Below, piece after piece: positions 1-7,877 of a stretch of DNA of 32,815 nt. Within the stretch, counting starts at the first letter, position 1. Each line of letters starts with the position of its first letter. Both the position numbers and the translations under genes were made by a program. The stretch covers positions 1 through 32,815 of the forward strand of contig CADCJQ010000007.1 of NCBI GenBank assembly GCA_902801795.1, given 5' to 3'. Source of the DNA: an uncultured Erysipelotrichaceae bacterium. GTDB taxonomy: Bacteria > Bacillota_I > Bacilli_A > RF39 > UBA660. The notes under the pieces are model-generated. The model had not been told where the DNA came from. It worked only from the letters and a program-made list of their open reading frames with translations, and did no database searches.

Positions 1-1
1 A

Positions 2-358
2 GCATTAAAATCATTTGTTTTAAAAGACATGGATAATTTTCTTAAACAATTAGGTCAAGGGTTTGCGTATATGGCTAATGAATATAAAATAATGATAGGC
101 AAAAAGCCAAATTACATAGATATGTTGCTTTATAATGCTATTTATAATTGTTATGTGGTTGTTGAATTAAAAGTAATTGAATCAAATAAAAATCATTTAG
201 GACAAATACAAGTATATATGAATTATATTGATAAATGGGTAAAAAATAATAATCAAAATAAAACAATTGGCATTATTGTCTGTCGTAAAGATGATAAATA
301 CTTAATTGAATATTCATCTGATGAAAGAATAAGAATAACTACTTATGAGTTAGTTTAA
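2..358 (+). CDS. 3' part of a DUF1016/YhcG-type PD-(D/E)XK nuclease gene (5' end off window)
   Basis: The frame is open from base 2, so the ATG at 29 is internal and the gene begins outside the window. The visible part matches the C-terminal nuclease domain of DUF1016 (YhcG) proteins: a GQGFAY segment, then YIDMLLY carrying the metal-binding Asp, VVVELK carrying the Glu-x-Lys pair, a GQIQVYM helix and TIGIIVC. These proteins are predicted DNA nucleases often found near restriction-modification or phage-defence genes. The protein stops right after TTYELV, about 10 to 25 residues sooner than I recall for relatives, so the tail may be trimmed. Family call is firm; biological role is unknown. Confidence 0.8.
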   Translation, partial: ALKSFVLKDMDNFLKQLGQGFAYMANEYKIMIGKKPNYIDMLLYNAIYNCYVVVELKVIESNKNHLGQIQVYMNYIDKWVKNNNQNKTIGIIVCRKDDKYLIEYSSDERIRITTYELV

Positions 359-377
359 ATAAAATATATATGTAAAA

Positions 378-407
378 TTCATACTTTATCTTTCTCCATA
401 ATATAAT
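378..407 (+). promoter_or_regulatory. Promoter close to the flippase start (near-leaderless)
   Basis: A perfect TATAAT lies at 402-407, only 5 bases before the ATG at 413. A weak -35 (TTCATA, 378-383, 4 of 6 matches) sits 18 bases upstream. Transcription would begin at or within a base or two of the start codon, and no Shine-Dalgarno sequence is present. Confidence 0.45.
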
Positions 408-412
408 TTACT

Positions 413-1708
413 ATGAAAGAAAAATTTATTAAAAGTAGTATTATCTTAATTATTGGTGGTGCTTTAACGAAAATATTAGGTATTGTAATACGAATGGTTA
501 TGTCAAGAGTTGCTACTATTGAAACGATTGGCTTATATATGCTAGTTCTTCCAACATTTTCTTTAATGATGGCCATTAGTCAATTAGGTTTTTCCAAAGG
601 AATTAGCAAACTAGTAAGTGAAAACAAATATCAAAGTAAGAAATTATTATTTTCCATTTTACCACTTTCGATGTTAATCAATATTTCCTTAACAATTTTT
701 TTAGTATTTACAAGTAGATTTATTGCAGAACATCTCTTGCATAACAGTGATGCTTATCTTCCCCTTCTTTCCATTAGTTTAGTTTTACCATTTGATTCTT
801 TATCAAGCATTTTGCGAGGATTCTTCTTTGGAAAAGAAAAGATGACTCCTCATGTCATAAGTCATCTGGCTGAACAAGTAATAAGACTTTTGTTAATGTT
901 CTTAGTAATACCACATTTTAAAAAATATGGAACCATTATTGCAACAACTTCCTTAATTGTTATCAACGTAATGTCAGAAATCGCTTCAAGTCTTGTATTA
1001 ATTTTCTTTTTGCCAAAAAGATTTACGATAAAAAAAATTGATTTAAAACCCAGTTATCATTATATCAAAAATGTTTTAGATATTTCTATTCCAACTACCG
1101 CAACTAGAATTCTTGGTAATATTGGCTATTTTCTTGAACCAATTATTCTTTCTTTTGTTTTATTAAATATTGGATACAACACTTCTTATATTACAACCGA
1201 ATATGGTATTATAACAGCCTTTGTTATGCCATTACTGTTACTTCCTAGTTTCTTTACTACGGCGATTAGTAACGCCATGTTTCCTATTATCGCAAGAGAA
1301 TATTCAAAAAAAAACAATCTTTATATTAAGAAAAAACTTCAACAAGCGATTATGTTTTCCCTCATCATTTGTTTTTTCTCCATAACATTTATCAATTTGT
1401 TCCCTGAATTTTTATTAAAATTCTTTTATAAAACCGATTTAGGGGTTAACTACTTACGCTTTTTAAGCCCTACTTTTATTTTATATTCTCTAGAAGCTCC
1501 CTTAGCTAGTTTTTTAGAAGCTACTAATCATGCTAAAGATGTTATGAAAGATAATTTAATTGGTATTATCATAAAAACCATTCTTTTATTTCTTTTATCT
1601 TATTTAAAAATTGGTTTATATGGTTTGTTAATTGCAATGATTTTCAATATTTTAATTGTTACCATTCGCCACAATTTACATGTTAAAAAAGTCCTAAACA
1701 AAAATTAA
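413..1708 (+). CDS. Polytopic flippase, SpoVB/MurJ-like (MOP superfamily)
   Basis: A 431-residue, highly hydrophobic protein with about 12 membrane segments. The N-terminus (SSIILIIGGALTKILGI, then a conserved Arg, then a TIGLYMLVLP-type segment) is typical of the SpoVB / polysaccharide-transport branch of the MOP flippases, which move lipid-linked saccharides across the membrane. It is shorter than B. subtilis SpoVB (about 518). ATG 413 is the first start after an in-frame stop at 404-406, and there is no ribosome-binding site, so initiation is probably leaderless. It could serve peptidoglycan, spore cortex or another surface glycan; with sporulation genes elsewhere in the window a SpoVB role is possible but unproven. 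Confidence 0.82.
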   Translation: MKEKFIKSSIILIIGGALTKILGIVIRMVMSRVATIETIGLYMLVLPTFSLMMAISQLGFSKGISKLVSENKYQSKKLLFSILPLSMLINISLTIFLVFTSRFIAEHLLHNSDAYLPLLSISLVLPFDSLSSILRGFFFGKEKMTPHVISHLAEQVIRLLLMFLVIPHFKKYGTIIATTSLIVINVMSEIASSLVLIFFLPKRFTIKKIDLKPSYHYIKNVLDISIPTTATRILGNIGYFLEPIILSFVLLNIGYNTSYITTEYGIITAFVMPLLLLPSFFTTAISNAMFPIIAREYSKKNNLYIKKKLQQAIMFSLIICFFSITFINLFPEFLLKFFYKTDLGVNYLRFLSPTFILYSLEAPLASFLEATNHAKDVMKDNLIGIIIKTILLFLLSYLKIGLYGLLIAMIFNILIVTIRHNLHVKKVLNKN

Positions 1709-1730
1709 GAGCAGCAGACTGTTCTTAATT
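1703..1730 (+). terminator. Hairpin at the flippase stop codon
   Basis: AATTAAGA and TCTTAATT pair around an inner CAG/CTG stem, with the stop codon inside the 5' arm. The T-tract after it is broken (attaccttatttc), so it may be a weak terminator. Confidence 0.5.
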
Positions 1731-1861
1731 ATTACCTTATTTCTATTTTAACGTCTTTCTTTTTAAAAGCAATCACTATTTTATTAACATGATATTCTTT
1801 CACTTCTATGTTATAAACCATGCAAGATTTCTATATTTAAATCAAATGCTTATCTACATTA

Positions 1862-2008
1862 TCAGTAATCATAAAGTGAAAACGAAGGACGAAGCCCATT
1901 CGTATTGTTCACGTTGTTTTTGAAGTTAGAAGGCGACAAAGACCAGAAAAACCCCAAACGAACACTACCAACAAGACTCCCTATAAAACGACGTAATCCT
2001 AAGTTAAT
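1862..2008 (-). pseudogene. Relic or shortened copy of the surface-protein C-terminal module
   Basis: On the minus strand this stretch reads without a stop as about 48 codons including WSLSPSNF and NGLRPSFSL, ending in TGA at 1864-1862. It matches the end of the neighbouring surface-protein gene in two blocks: 17 identical bases (1946-1930 versus 2459-2443) and 14 identical bases plus tttcactt (1897-1874 versus 2356-2333). Between the blocks it is 54 bases, exactly 18 codons, shorter than the gene and rich in AAC codons. No start or ribosome site was seen. It lies downstream of the gene in the same orientation, where a template repeat of a diversity-generating retroelement usually sits, but third-base differences at non-adenine sites argue against an intact template. 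A decayed paralogue is the simpler reading. Confidence 0.6.
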
Positions 2009-2104
2009 CTATATTAATAGTTTAACCCATATATTAAAATATCTATATATTCTAACAAATGAATATATTTAATATCATAACACTTTTTTAATTTTTTAGA
2101 AGCT

Positions 2105-2241
2105 CTCACATCTTGCTTAACCGCAAGATGTGAGATTACCTTTTCGTACTTATTTTCCTTTTCGCTATATCTTCTCCGAGCCACAAAAGGGTTTTCGTGG
2201 CTCTCCTTTTTCTCACTTTTCTCAAGCCCACATTCATGTGG
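2105..2241. other. Cluster of three hairpins in the 1709-2269 gene-free stretch
   Basis: Three inverted repeats follow one another. (1) 2105-2116 with 2123-2134: a perfect 12-bp stem, CTCACATCTTGC, with a 6-base loop. (2) 2178-2184 with 2197-2203: GAGCCAC/GTGGCTC, extended by AAAA/TTTT with one bulged base, followed on the plus strand by tcctttttctc, so possibly a plus-strand terminator. (3) 2228-2232 with 2237-2241: CCACA/TGTGG with a 4-base loop. None carries a T-run typical of a minus-strand terminator for the surface-protein gene. Apart from these and the relic at 1862-2008, I see no gene in 1731-2269; a short open stretch on the minus strand around 1740-1830 is not convincing. Confidence 0.6.
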
Positions 2242-2269
2242 TGTGTGAAACTTACTCTTTCGTTTTAGT

Positions 2270-4669
2270 TTAGCTTATCAAGTATGGAGATGCACTAGTT
2301 CCATCACCACTAACTACAGGCGTTCCAGGTTTAAGTGAAACGGAAGGACGAAGCCCGTTAGTACTGCTCACACTGCCGTACGGCAATAGACCCGACGAAG
2401 CCACGCGGAACTCATTGACGTAACCTTTGTAGTGGAAGGAGTAAGGCGACAAAGACCAGTAGAATTGACCCGTATTTAAATAAAATCCGCTACTACTTCC
2501 TGCTAATCCTCCTGCCAATACTATTTCATCTTCTGTTAGCATTGCTACTGGATAGGTTAATTTTTGATTTCCTTTTTGACTACTTACTGTAAATGCATCA
2601 TTTTTATTTACACACCCTAAACTTGGTTGATTTTTTACTGTACTTGTTCCACTTGCATAGTTACTTCTTTCATGTGCTCCATATAATAATGAAGACTCTT
2701 TATAATCACTTCCCCATGCTCCGGTTTCTGACCATCCATTATATCTTCCTATACTTCGATCATTACACCATATTGTATCTTCTAGTTTTCCTGTGTAACT
2801 TGTCATATTCGCTAGATACCATGCATCTATTTGGGTTTTTGCATTTGACGGATTGGTATTTCTTTGCATTTTTTCTATTGCTTCTTCTATTCCATCTCCT
2901 CCTGTTAAGGTTATGTAATATTGTGTGGTTCCATTTACATAATACACATATCTTAACTCTGTACATGTTGCATTGGCATCAGGATTATTACAACTATAAT
3001 GATGCGTTGCATTTGGCTCTGTTTCTGTTGCGTTCGTTAATTTATAATTTGTTCCATCACTTGTAAATCCGCTTCCAAATTTTGCTCCACTTATCCATCC
3101 TGTTGTATTATATGTGTATACATCTCCCCACATATATCCTACATAGGCTGGCGAATTACTTAGATTTGGATTTGTTCCTGAAAATGCAAATGTATTTGTA
3201 CTATTTAATGTGATTTGTGATGCCGTTCCAGTGTTATCACATCCATTGGAAGTAAGCAAATCTCCTTTACCTATCATTTGAATTTTTAATATGGTTGGAT
3301 CTTCACTTGATGCAGATCCCGAATAAGTAAATTTTACTATATTATCCGCTGTTAGCGTTCCATATGTATAAGACCAATTAATATTAGTTCCTCCGCTTCC
3401 GCCATAGTCGCCTAAACTACTTCCGTTGTCTTTAAAAACCGACCAACTTCCGCCTCCACTTGAAGTGAATGTACCACTTAATTGAAAAATATAATTATCC
3501 CCTGCTGGAACTTTAAAACTCAATTCTAAACTTCCGCTTACATGGTTAGCATTCCAACTATTATCTGTTGAATTAAACGTCCATACACCTGTATTTGTTC
3601 CATCAGTATTTGTTTGAACGTTATATTTATCCAAAGACAAAAATACTTTTTCATAAACTGGTCCTGTTTCTCCATTATATATAAGTTTTACTCCTCCAGT
3701 ATCTGTTGTTCTTACTGCTTTCCAACAAATATTATTGAATACTACATTATTGTTTTCTACTGCACCACGATAATAATATACTGGATATGAACCTGATACA
3801 TTTTGGGTTCCTGCTCTTAAATATACTCCTCTTGTATTATCCCAATCTGATGTTTTAGAAAAATCTACTCCTTGTTCTGTATCTACTCCTAAACTTTCAC
3901 TGGCCATTATATCACTAAGTGATCCTTTTACCCATATTCCTTCATTGGCTTCTACTTTTACTTGGAAACTAACTCCACTAGAATTTAGTGAATTCCATTC
4001 ACTTGTTGACATATAGGTTTTATTACCTACATTTGTTTCATCTGGTGTATCTGTTATCATCATTTTACTTGCATCAAAATAGGCTTTAATAGTAATTTTA
4101 CCATTTATAGAATTATCTGTATTAGTAGCATCAGGAGCAATATATCCTACTAACATCATTTGGTCTCCTACTAATGTATCTCCTACTAATTTCTTGTAGT
4201 GTGATGTAGTATAACTATCTCTATTTGTAAAATAACTTGCATCAGCAGTTCCTAAATTGTCATTAGCTCCATTTCCGTTAGTTCCTACTTGTACATCTAA
4301 ACTAATTGGTACTTGTACTGGTTTTCCATTTGATGTAATAGTTGTAACAGAATTAGTACTTGAAACTAAATATTCTACTCCTTCGCTATAAGTATTCTTA
4401 CCTGTTATAACAACTTCTACTGTCCCAATATTATCAGTATCATTATTTGTTATTAATCCATTACCATCCCTTGTTATAGTTACTGGAAAAGCATTTGTTA
4501 AATTAATACTATTTCCCTGTGTAAAATTAAATTCTATATCCCCTAATCTTAAGGTATTAACTGCACCATTTCTTGTATAGTTAAAGAATGAATAAGCTAT
4601 TCCACCTATTAATCCTACTAATACAAATATTCCAATAGCAATTAAAAAATTTTGTCTTTTTTCATTCAT
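2270..4669 (-). CDS. Large membrane-anchored surface protein with lectin-like (FGE/C-type-lectin-type) C-terminus
   Basis: A 799-residue protein. The ATG at 4669 is chosen because a strong GAGGAG site lies 7 to 9 bases upstream; a longer reading from 4714 would need TTG. Residues about 6-27 form one membrane helix with no lipobox or LPXTG, so the rest should face outward. Then follow β-rich segments (residues about 30-230), a CWKAVRTTDTGGVKLIYN-type motif near residue 313, an inserted Gly/Ser/Thr-rich β-sandwich-like part, and a C-terminal module (from about residue 588) with LTEDEIVLAGG, WSLSP and GLRPSVSL motifs. This module resembles the lectin-like folds at the ends of formylglycine-enzyme-like and DGR target proteins. 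Ligand unknown. The last coding region uses codons unlike the remainder. Confidence 0.75.
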   Translation of the reverse strand: MNEKRQNFLIAIGIFVLVGLIGGIAYSFFNYTRNGAVNTLRLGDIEFNFTQGNSINLTNAFPVTITRDGNGLITNNDTDNIGTVEVVITGKNTYSEGVEYLVSSTNSVTTITSNGKPVQVPISLDVQVGTNGNGANDNLGTADASYFTNRDSYTTSHYKKLVGDTLVGDQMMLVGYIAPDATNTDNSINGKITIKAYFDASKMMITDTPDETNVGNKTYMSTSEWNSLNSSGVSFQVKVEANEGIWVKGSLSDIMASESLGVDTEQGVDFSKTSDWDNTRGVYLRAGTQNVSGSYPVYYYRGAVENNNVVFNNICWKAVRTTDTGGVKLIYNGETGPVYEKVFLSLDKYNVQTNTDGTNTGVWTFNSTDNSWNANHVSGSLELSFKVPAGDNYIFQLSGTFTSSGGGSWSVFKDNGSSLGDYGGSGGTNINWSYTYGTLTADNIVKFTYSGSASSEDPTILKIQMIGKGDLLTSNGCDNTGTASQITLNSTNTFAFSGTNPNLSNSPAYVGYMWGDVYTYNTTGWISGAKFGSGFTSDGTNYKLTNATETEPNATHHYSCNNPDANATCTELRYVYYVNGTTQYYITLTGGDGIEEAIEKMQRNTNPSNAKTQIDAWYLANMTSYTGKLEDTIWCNDRSIGRYNGWSETGAWGSDYKESSLLYGAHERSNYASGTSTVKNQPSLGCVNKNDAFTVSSQKGNQKLTYPVAMLTEDEIVLAGGLAGSSSGFYLNTGQFYWSLSPYSFHYKGYVNEFRVASSGLLPYGSVSSTNGLRPSVSLKPGTPVVSGDGTSASPYLIS
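2333..2464 (-). other. GC-ending, DGR-variable-region-like 3' segment of the surface-protein gene
   Basis: Reading in gene direction, codons from the FYW of FYWSLSP to GLRPSVSL switch from the AT-ending use seen elsewhere to many NNC codons: TTC, TAC, TCC, CAC, CGC, GGC, AGC, AAC and GTC, 16 in 44 codons. Surface-type residues (Tyr, Ser, His, Arg, Gly, Asn) sit between fixed motifs WSLSP and GLRPS. In diversity-generating retroelements AAC template codons mutate at adenines to give NNC, so this is the expected look of a variable region. No reverse transcriptase or matching template was found here; the annotation is a pattern, not a proven function. Confidence 0.4.
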
Positions 4670-4770
4670 TATTTTCTCTCCTCTCATAATAATTTTTTTA
4701 ATTTGTTTATCCAATTTTTTATTTATATTTTACGAATCATCATAATACATTAGCCTAGATAAACATCCTA

Positions 4771-4831
<61 letters not shown>

Positions 4832-4860
4832 AGGATACAGGATGAGTTTTTTCTTGTCAA
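4832..4860 (-). promoter_or_regulatory. Predicted promoter of the surface-protein gene
   Basis: A perfect TTGACA (4860-4855) and TATCCT (4837-4832, 4 of 6 matches) are separated by 17 bases. The expected start point, near 4825, falls inside the (AGAC)15 tract. Confidence 0.55.
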
Positions 4861-4912
4861 CACTTTTATCACTTTTTTCTACTTTTTTATTAATTATTTA
4901 TCGCTTTAATTT

Positions 4913-4960
4913 TTAAATTCTATAACACTCATAAATGCAATATCTTAAAAAATCTTTCAT
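4913..4960 (-). CDS. Possible 15-residue peptide gene (leader peptide or small peptide)
   Basis: An ATG at 4960 is preceded by an excellent GGGAGGT site (4975-4969) with 8-base spacing and by a plausible promoter at 5033-5004. It encodes MKDFLRYCIYECYRI, then TAA. The two cysteines and aromatic residues are notable, but 15 codons give little statistical support. I see no terminator between it and the surface-protein promoter, so it could be a translated leader for that gene, a separate micro-peptide, or chance. Apart from it, its promoter and the repeat, nothing else was found in 4670-5175, and no clear leuS terminator. Confidence 0.35.
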   Translation of the reverse strand: MKDFLRYCIYECYRI

Positions 4961-5003
4961 TGCTTTTTACCTCCCATTATTACTTTTTTTGTTATAGCGA
5001 GTA

Positions 5004-5033
5004 CTTATAATATTATTAGCTATTAATCGTCAA
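5004..5033 (-). promoter_or_regulatory. Predicted promoter upstream of the 15-codon ORF
   Basis: TTGACG (5033-5028) and TATAAG (5009-5004), each 5 of 6 matches, lie 18 bases apart. The expected start near 4997 leaves a leader of about 37 bases. Confidence 0.45.
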
Positions 5034-5175
5034 TATCTTTTCTCATATCATTACACTAAAAATTGTATCACAACTTTATCTTTTTGGAAAGAATTATAGA
5101 CTTATTTTTTATCAAAATTCATAAAAAGAAAGATATAACAGGACAAATATCCCATTATACCTTTTCTTCTAATCA

Positions 5176-7566
5176 TTATTTAACAACTATATTAACTAGT
5201 TTTTTAGGAACAACGATAATTTTCACTATTTCTTTTCCTTCAATATTCGCTAAAACATTAGGAATAAGTTTTGCTTTTTCTTTCATTTCATCTTCCGTTG
5301 TATTAGTAGAAACTTCTACTTTACCACGTACCTTACCATTAACCTGAACAACCATTTCAAAATTTTCTTCTTTCGTTAATTCTTCTTGATATGCTGGCCA
5401 TGGCTCATTAGCGATTGTTTTGTGATGACCTAACATTTCCCATAATTCTTCAGTAATATGTGGACATACGGGATTTAATAGTTTAACAAAACCTTCCATA
5501 TATTTTTTAGGTAATTTCGTTTCTTTATAACAAGCATTAACAAAAATCATTAAACTACTAATTGCTGTATTAATTGAAATGTTTTCATAATCATTAGTTA
5601 CCTTCTTAACTGTTTGATGATATATTTTCTCTAAGTTTTTATTATCTTCATCAAGGATATTACCCTCTGAAATCATCCGATATACTCTTTCAAGAAAACG
5701 ACGACTTCCATTAACACCTTCACTATTCCAAGGTTTATCAGCTTCAAGTGGTCCCATAAACATTTCATAAAGACGTAAAGTATCAGCACCATATTCTTTA
5801 ACGATATCAGATGGATTAACAACGTATTCTGGGAATCTTTTGCCCATTTTAATTCCATTACTTCCTAAAATCATTCCTTGATGAACTAATTTTTTAAATG
5901 GTTCTCGGCATGGCACTAATCCTTTATCATATAAGTAATTATTCCACATTCTTGAATATAATAAATGTCCTACCGCATGTTCAGGTCCTCCGATATAAAG
6001 ATCTACTGGCATCCAATGCTCTAATAATTTTTTATCTGCAAATTCTTTTTCATTATGTGGATCAATATATCTTAAGAAATACCATGATGATCCTGCAGAA
6101 CCAGGCATCGTATTTGTTTCTCTTATACCATGGACACCATTAATAGTAACGTTTTTCCATTCTGTGGCATTCTCAAGAGGTGCCCTGCCATTATGCGCTT
6201 TATAATCATCCATTAATGGTAATAAAAGTGGTAATTCATCATCACTTAAACTTACACAATCTCCATTATCTAAATAGACAATTGGTACTGGTTCACCCCA
6301 ATATCTTTGACGAGCAAAAATCCATTCACGTAAACGATAATTTATTTTCTTTGTACCAATCTTCTGACTTTCCAAATATTCTATCATCTTATTAATAGCA
6401 TCATCTTTATTTAAGCCATTTAAAAATTCCGAATTAATATGTATGCCATCACCAGTATAGGCTTCTTCTAAAATATTACCCCCTGAAATAACTGGAATTA
6501 TTTCAATATCAAATTTCTTTGCAAAAGCATAATCACGTTCATCATGAGCAGGTACAGCCATAATAGCGCCAGTTCCATAACTTGTTAAAACATAATCGCT
6601 AATCCAAATAGGAATTTTTTTATTATTTACAGGATTAATTGCATAACTTCCAGTAAAAACACCCGTTTTATCTTTATTTAAATCCGTTCTTTCTAATTCA
6701 CTTTTCTTTTTACATTCTTCTTGATAATTTAAAACAAGTTCTTTTTGTTCTTCTGTAGTTATTTCATTAACAATAGGATGTTCTGGTGATAAAACACAAT
6801 ATGTAGCCCCAAATAAAGTATCGCACCTAGTTGTAAAAACAGTAAATGATAAATCAGTATCAGCCACTTTAAAATCTATCTCAGCTCCTATACTTTTACC
6901 AATCCAATTTCTTTGAATTTCTTTAGTAGATTCTGGCCAATCTAATTCATCAAGTCCTTCAAGTAACCTTTCAGCATACTTTGGAATATCAATAACCCAT
7001 TGACGCATATTTTTACGAACAACAGGATATCCACCTCTTTCACTCTTACCATCAATTACTTCATCATTAGAAAGTACAGTTCCTAATTCTTCACACCAAT
7101 TAACTGGCATATCAACACATTTAGCAAGATTATCTTCAAACAACTGTTTAAATATCCATTGTGTCCATTTATAATAACTTGGATCACTTGTTGATATTTC
7201 TCTATCCCAATCATATGAAAAACCTAACATTTTAAGTTGTTCTCTAAATGTTTTAATATTTTGATTGGTAAACACACTAGGATTATTCCCTGTTTTAATA
7301 GCGTATTGTTCTGCTGGTAATCCAAAAGAATCATAACCCATCGGATGTAATACATTATATCCTTGCATTTTCTTCATTCTTGATATAACATCAGTTGCTG
7401 TATATCCCTCAGGATGTCCTGCATGAAGTCCTACACCACTAGGATATGGAAACATATCTAAAGCATAAAACTTAGGTTTTGAAAAATCCCATATATCTGT
7501 TTTAAATGTTTTATTTTTTTCCCAATATTCCTGCCATTTTTTTTCAATTTCCAAATGATTATACAT
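5176..7566 (-). CDS. leuS: Leucyl-tRNA synthetase
   Basis: A 796-residue class I synthetase that charges tRNA-Leu. The HIGH-type signature is HAGH in [12 protein letters not shown] (residues about 40-51). The inserted CP1 editing domain is present, with TTRCDTLFG and [15 protein letters not shown], so proofreading of mischarged tRNA is expected. The KMSKS loop reads KMGKR ([14 protein letters not shown], near residue 572), keeping both lysines but replacing the serine with glycine. The C-terminus contains the tRNA-binding fold ending in [10 protein letters not shown] and further. Start at 7566 follows AAGGAGG. It sits alone behind a leucine T-box, so expression should rise when charged tRNA-Leu falls. 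Confidence 0.97.
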   Translation of the reverse strand: MYNHLEIEKKWQEYWEKNKTFKTDIWDFSKPKFYALDMFPYPSGVGLHAGHPEGYTATDVISRMKKMQGYNVLHPMGYDSFGLPAEQYAIKTGNNPSVFTNQNIKTFREQLKMLGFSYDWDREISTSDPSYYKWTQWIFKQLFEDNLAKCVDMPVNWCEELGTVLSNDEVIDGKSERGGYPVVRKNMRQWVIDIPKYAERLLEGLDELDWPESTKEIQRNWIGKSIGAEIDFKVADTDLSFTVFTTRCDTLFGATYCVLSPEHPIVNEITTEEQKELVLNYQEECKKKSELERTDLNKDKTGVFTGSYAINPVNNKKIPIWISDYVLTSYGTGAIMAVPAHDERDYAFAKKFDIEIIPVISGGNILEEAYTGDGIHINSEFLNGLNKDDAINKMIEYLESQKIGTKKINYRLREWIFARQRYWGEPVPIVYLDNGDCVSLSDDELPLLLPLMDDYKAHNGRAPLENATEWKNVTINGVHGIRETNTMPGSAGSSWYFLRYIDPHNEKEFADKKLLEHWMPVDLYIGGPEHAVGHLLYSRMWNNYLYDKGLVPCREPFKKLVHQGMILGSNGIKMGKRFPEYVVNPSDIVKEYGADTLRLYEMFMGPLEADKPWNSEGVNGSRRFLERVYRMISEGNILDEDNKNLEKIYHQTVKKVTNDYENISINTAISSLMIFVNACYKETKLPKKYMEGFVKLLNPVCPHITEELWEMLGHHKTIANEPWPAYQEELTKEENFEMVVQVNGKVRGKVEVSTNTTEDEMKEKAKLIPNVLANIEGKEIVKIIVVPKKLVNIVVK

Positions 7567-7777
7567 AATATCCTCCTTAAAATTAAAAAAGCCATAAACC
7601 TAAGGACGAATAACCGTGGTACCACCTTAGTTCATGACTTTCATGCACTTATCATTATAACGGATTTACCCGCTTCAATCTGGAAACAAGTTCAATTATT
7701 CTTCTTATCTTTTTCCATCAACCAAAGACTTTCTTAAAAAAAGAAATAACCTACTACTTCTCCATCAACTTGAATAT
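7567..7777 (-). promoter_or_regulatory. T-box leader of leuS (leucine, CUU specifier)
   Basis: The minus strand contains the T-box sequence AAGGTGGTACCACGG (7628-7614). A terminator stem, CTAAGG (7630-7625) with CCTTAG (7605-7600), is followed by a short stem and T-run (7590-7585). Upstream is a GAACTT segment with CTT at 7690-7688, in the usual GAA-codon context of a specifier loop, matching leucine. Uncharged tRNA-Leu should pair with the specifier and T-box bulge and prevent termination. Confidence 0.9.
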
Positions 7778-7783
7778 GCTTAA

Positions 7784-7812
7784 ATATTACCACATTATTT
7801 ACATTATGTCAA
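7784..7812 (-). promoter_or_regulatory. leuS T-box promoter
   Basis: TTGACA (7812-7807), a 17-base spacer, and TAATAT (7789-7784) preceded by TGG, an extended -10. The start would be near 7777. It is divergent from the promoter at 7833-7862. Confidence 0.7.
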
Positions 7813-7832
7813 TTTTTTTAACTAATATTTCA

Positions 7833-7862
7833 TTGACAATTAATAATATTTTTTCTTATAAT
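7833..7862 (+). promoter_or_regulatory. Promoter of the polytopic membrane protein gene
   Basis: Perfect TTGACA (7833-7838) and TATAAT (7857-7862), 18 bases apart. The start near 7869 leaves a leader of only about 9 bases, so the true start codon must be 7878 and not one of the upstream in-frame ATGs. Confidence 0.8.
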
Positions 7863-7877
7863 GAAGATGGTGATAAT

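Noticed and set aside
1740-1830. Short minus-strand reading frame (about 30 codons, including HVNKIVIAFKKKDVKIEI) that looks like the tail of a recombinase or other gene
   Set aside because: Too short, no start signal and no match I can name; it may be part of the same decayed region as the relic at 1862-2008.
1862-2008. An intact DGR template repeat
   Set aside because: It is 54 bases shorter than the candidate variable region, differs at non-adenine positions, and no reverse transcriptase follows; kept only as a relic or donor hypothesis.
2593-3066. Long open frame on the plus strand opposite the surface-protein gene
   Set aside because: Its His/Leu/Phe-rich translation is the shadow of the opposite-strand coding sequence; there is no ribosome site.
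4670-4714. Surface protein starting at TTG 4714
   Set aside because: The ATG at 4669 has a strong GAGGAG site at good spacing and puts the membrane helix at the N-terminus; the upstream codons contain the ribosome site itself.
7770-7877. Longer N-terminus of the polytopic membrane protein from an ATG at 7770
   Set aside because: A perfect TTGACA-18-TATAAT promoter lies at 7833-7862, so upstream ATGs would be outside the transcript; ATG 7878 has GGTGAT before it.
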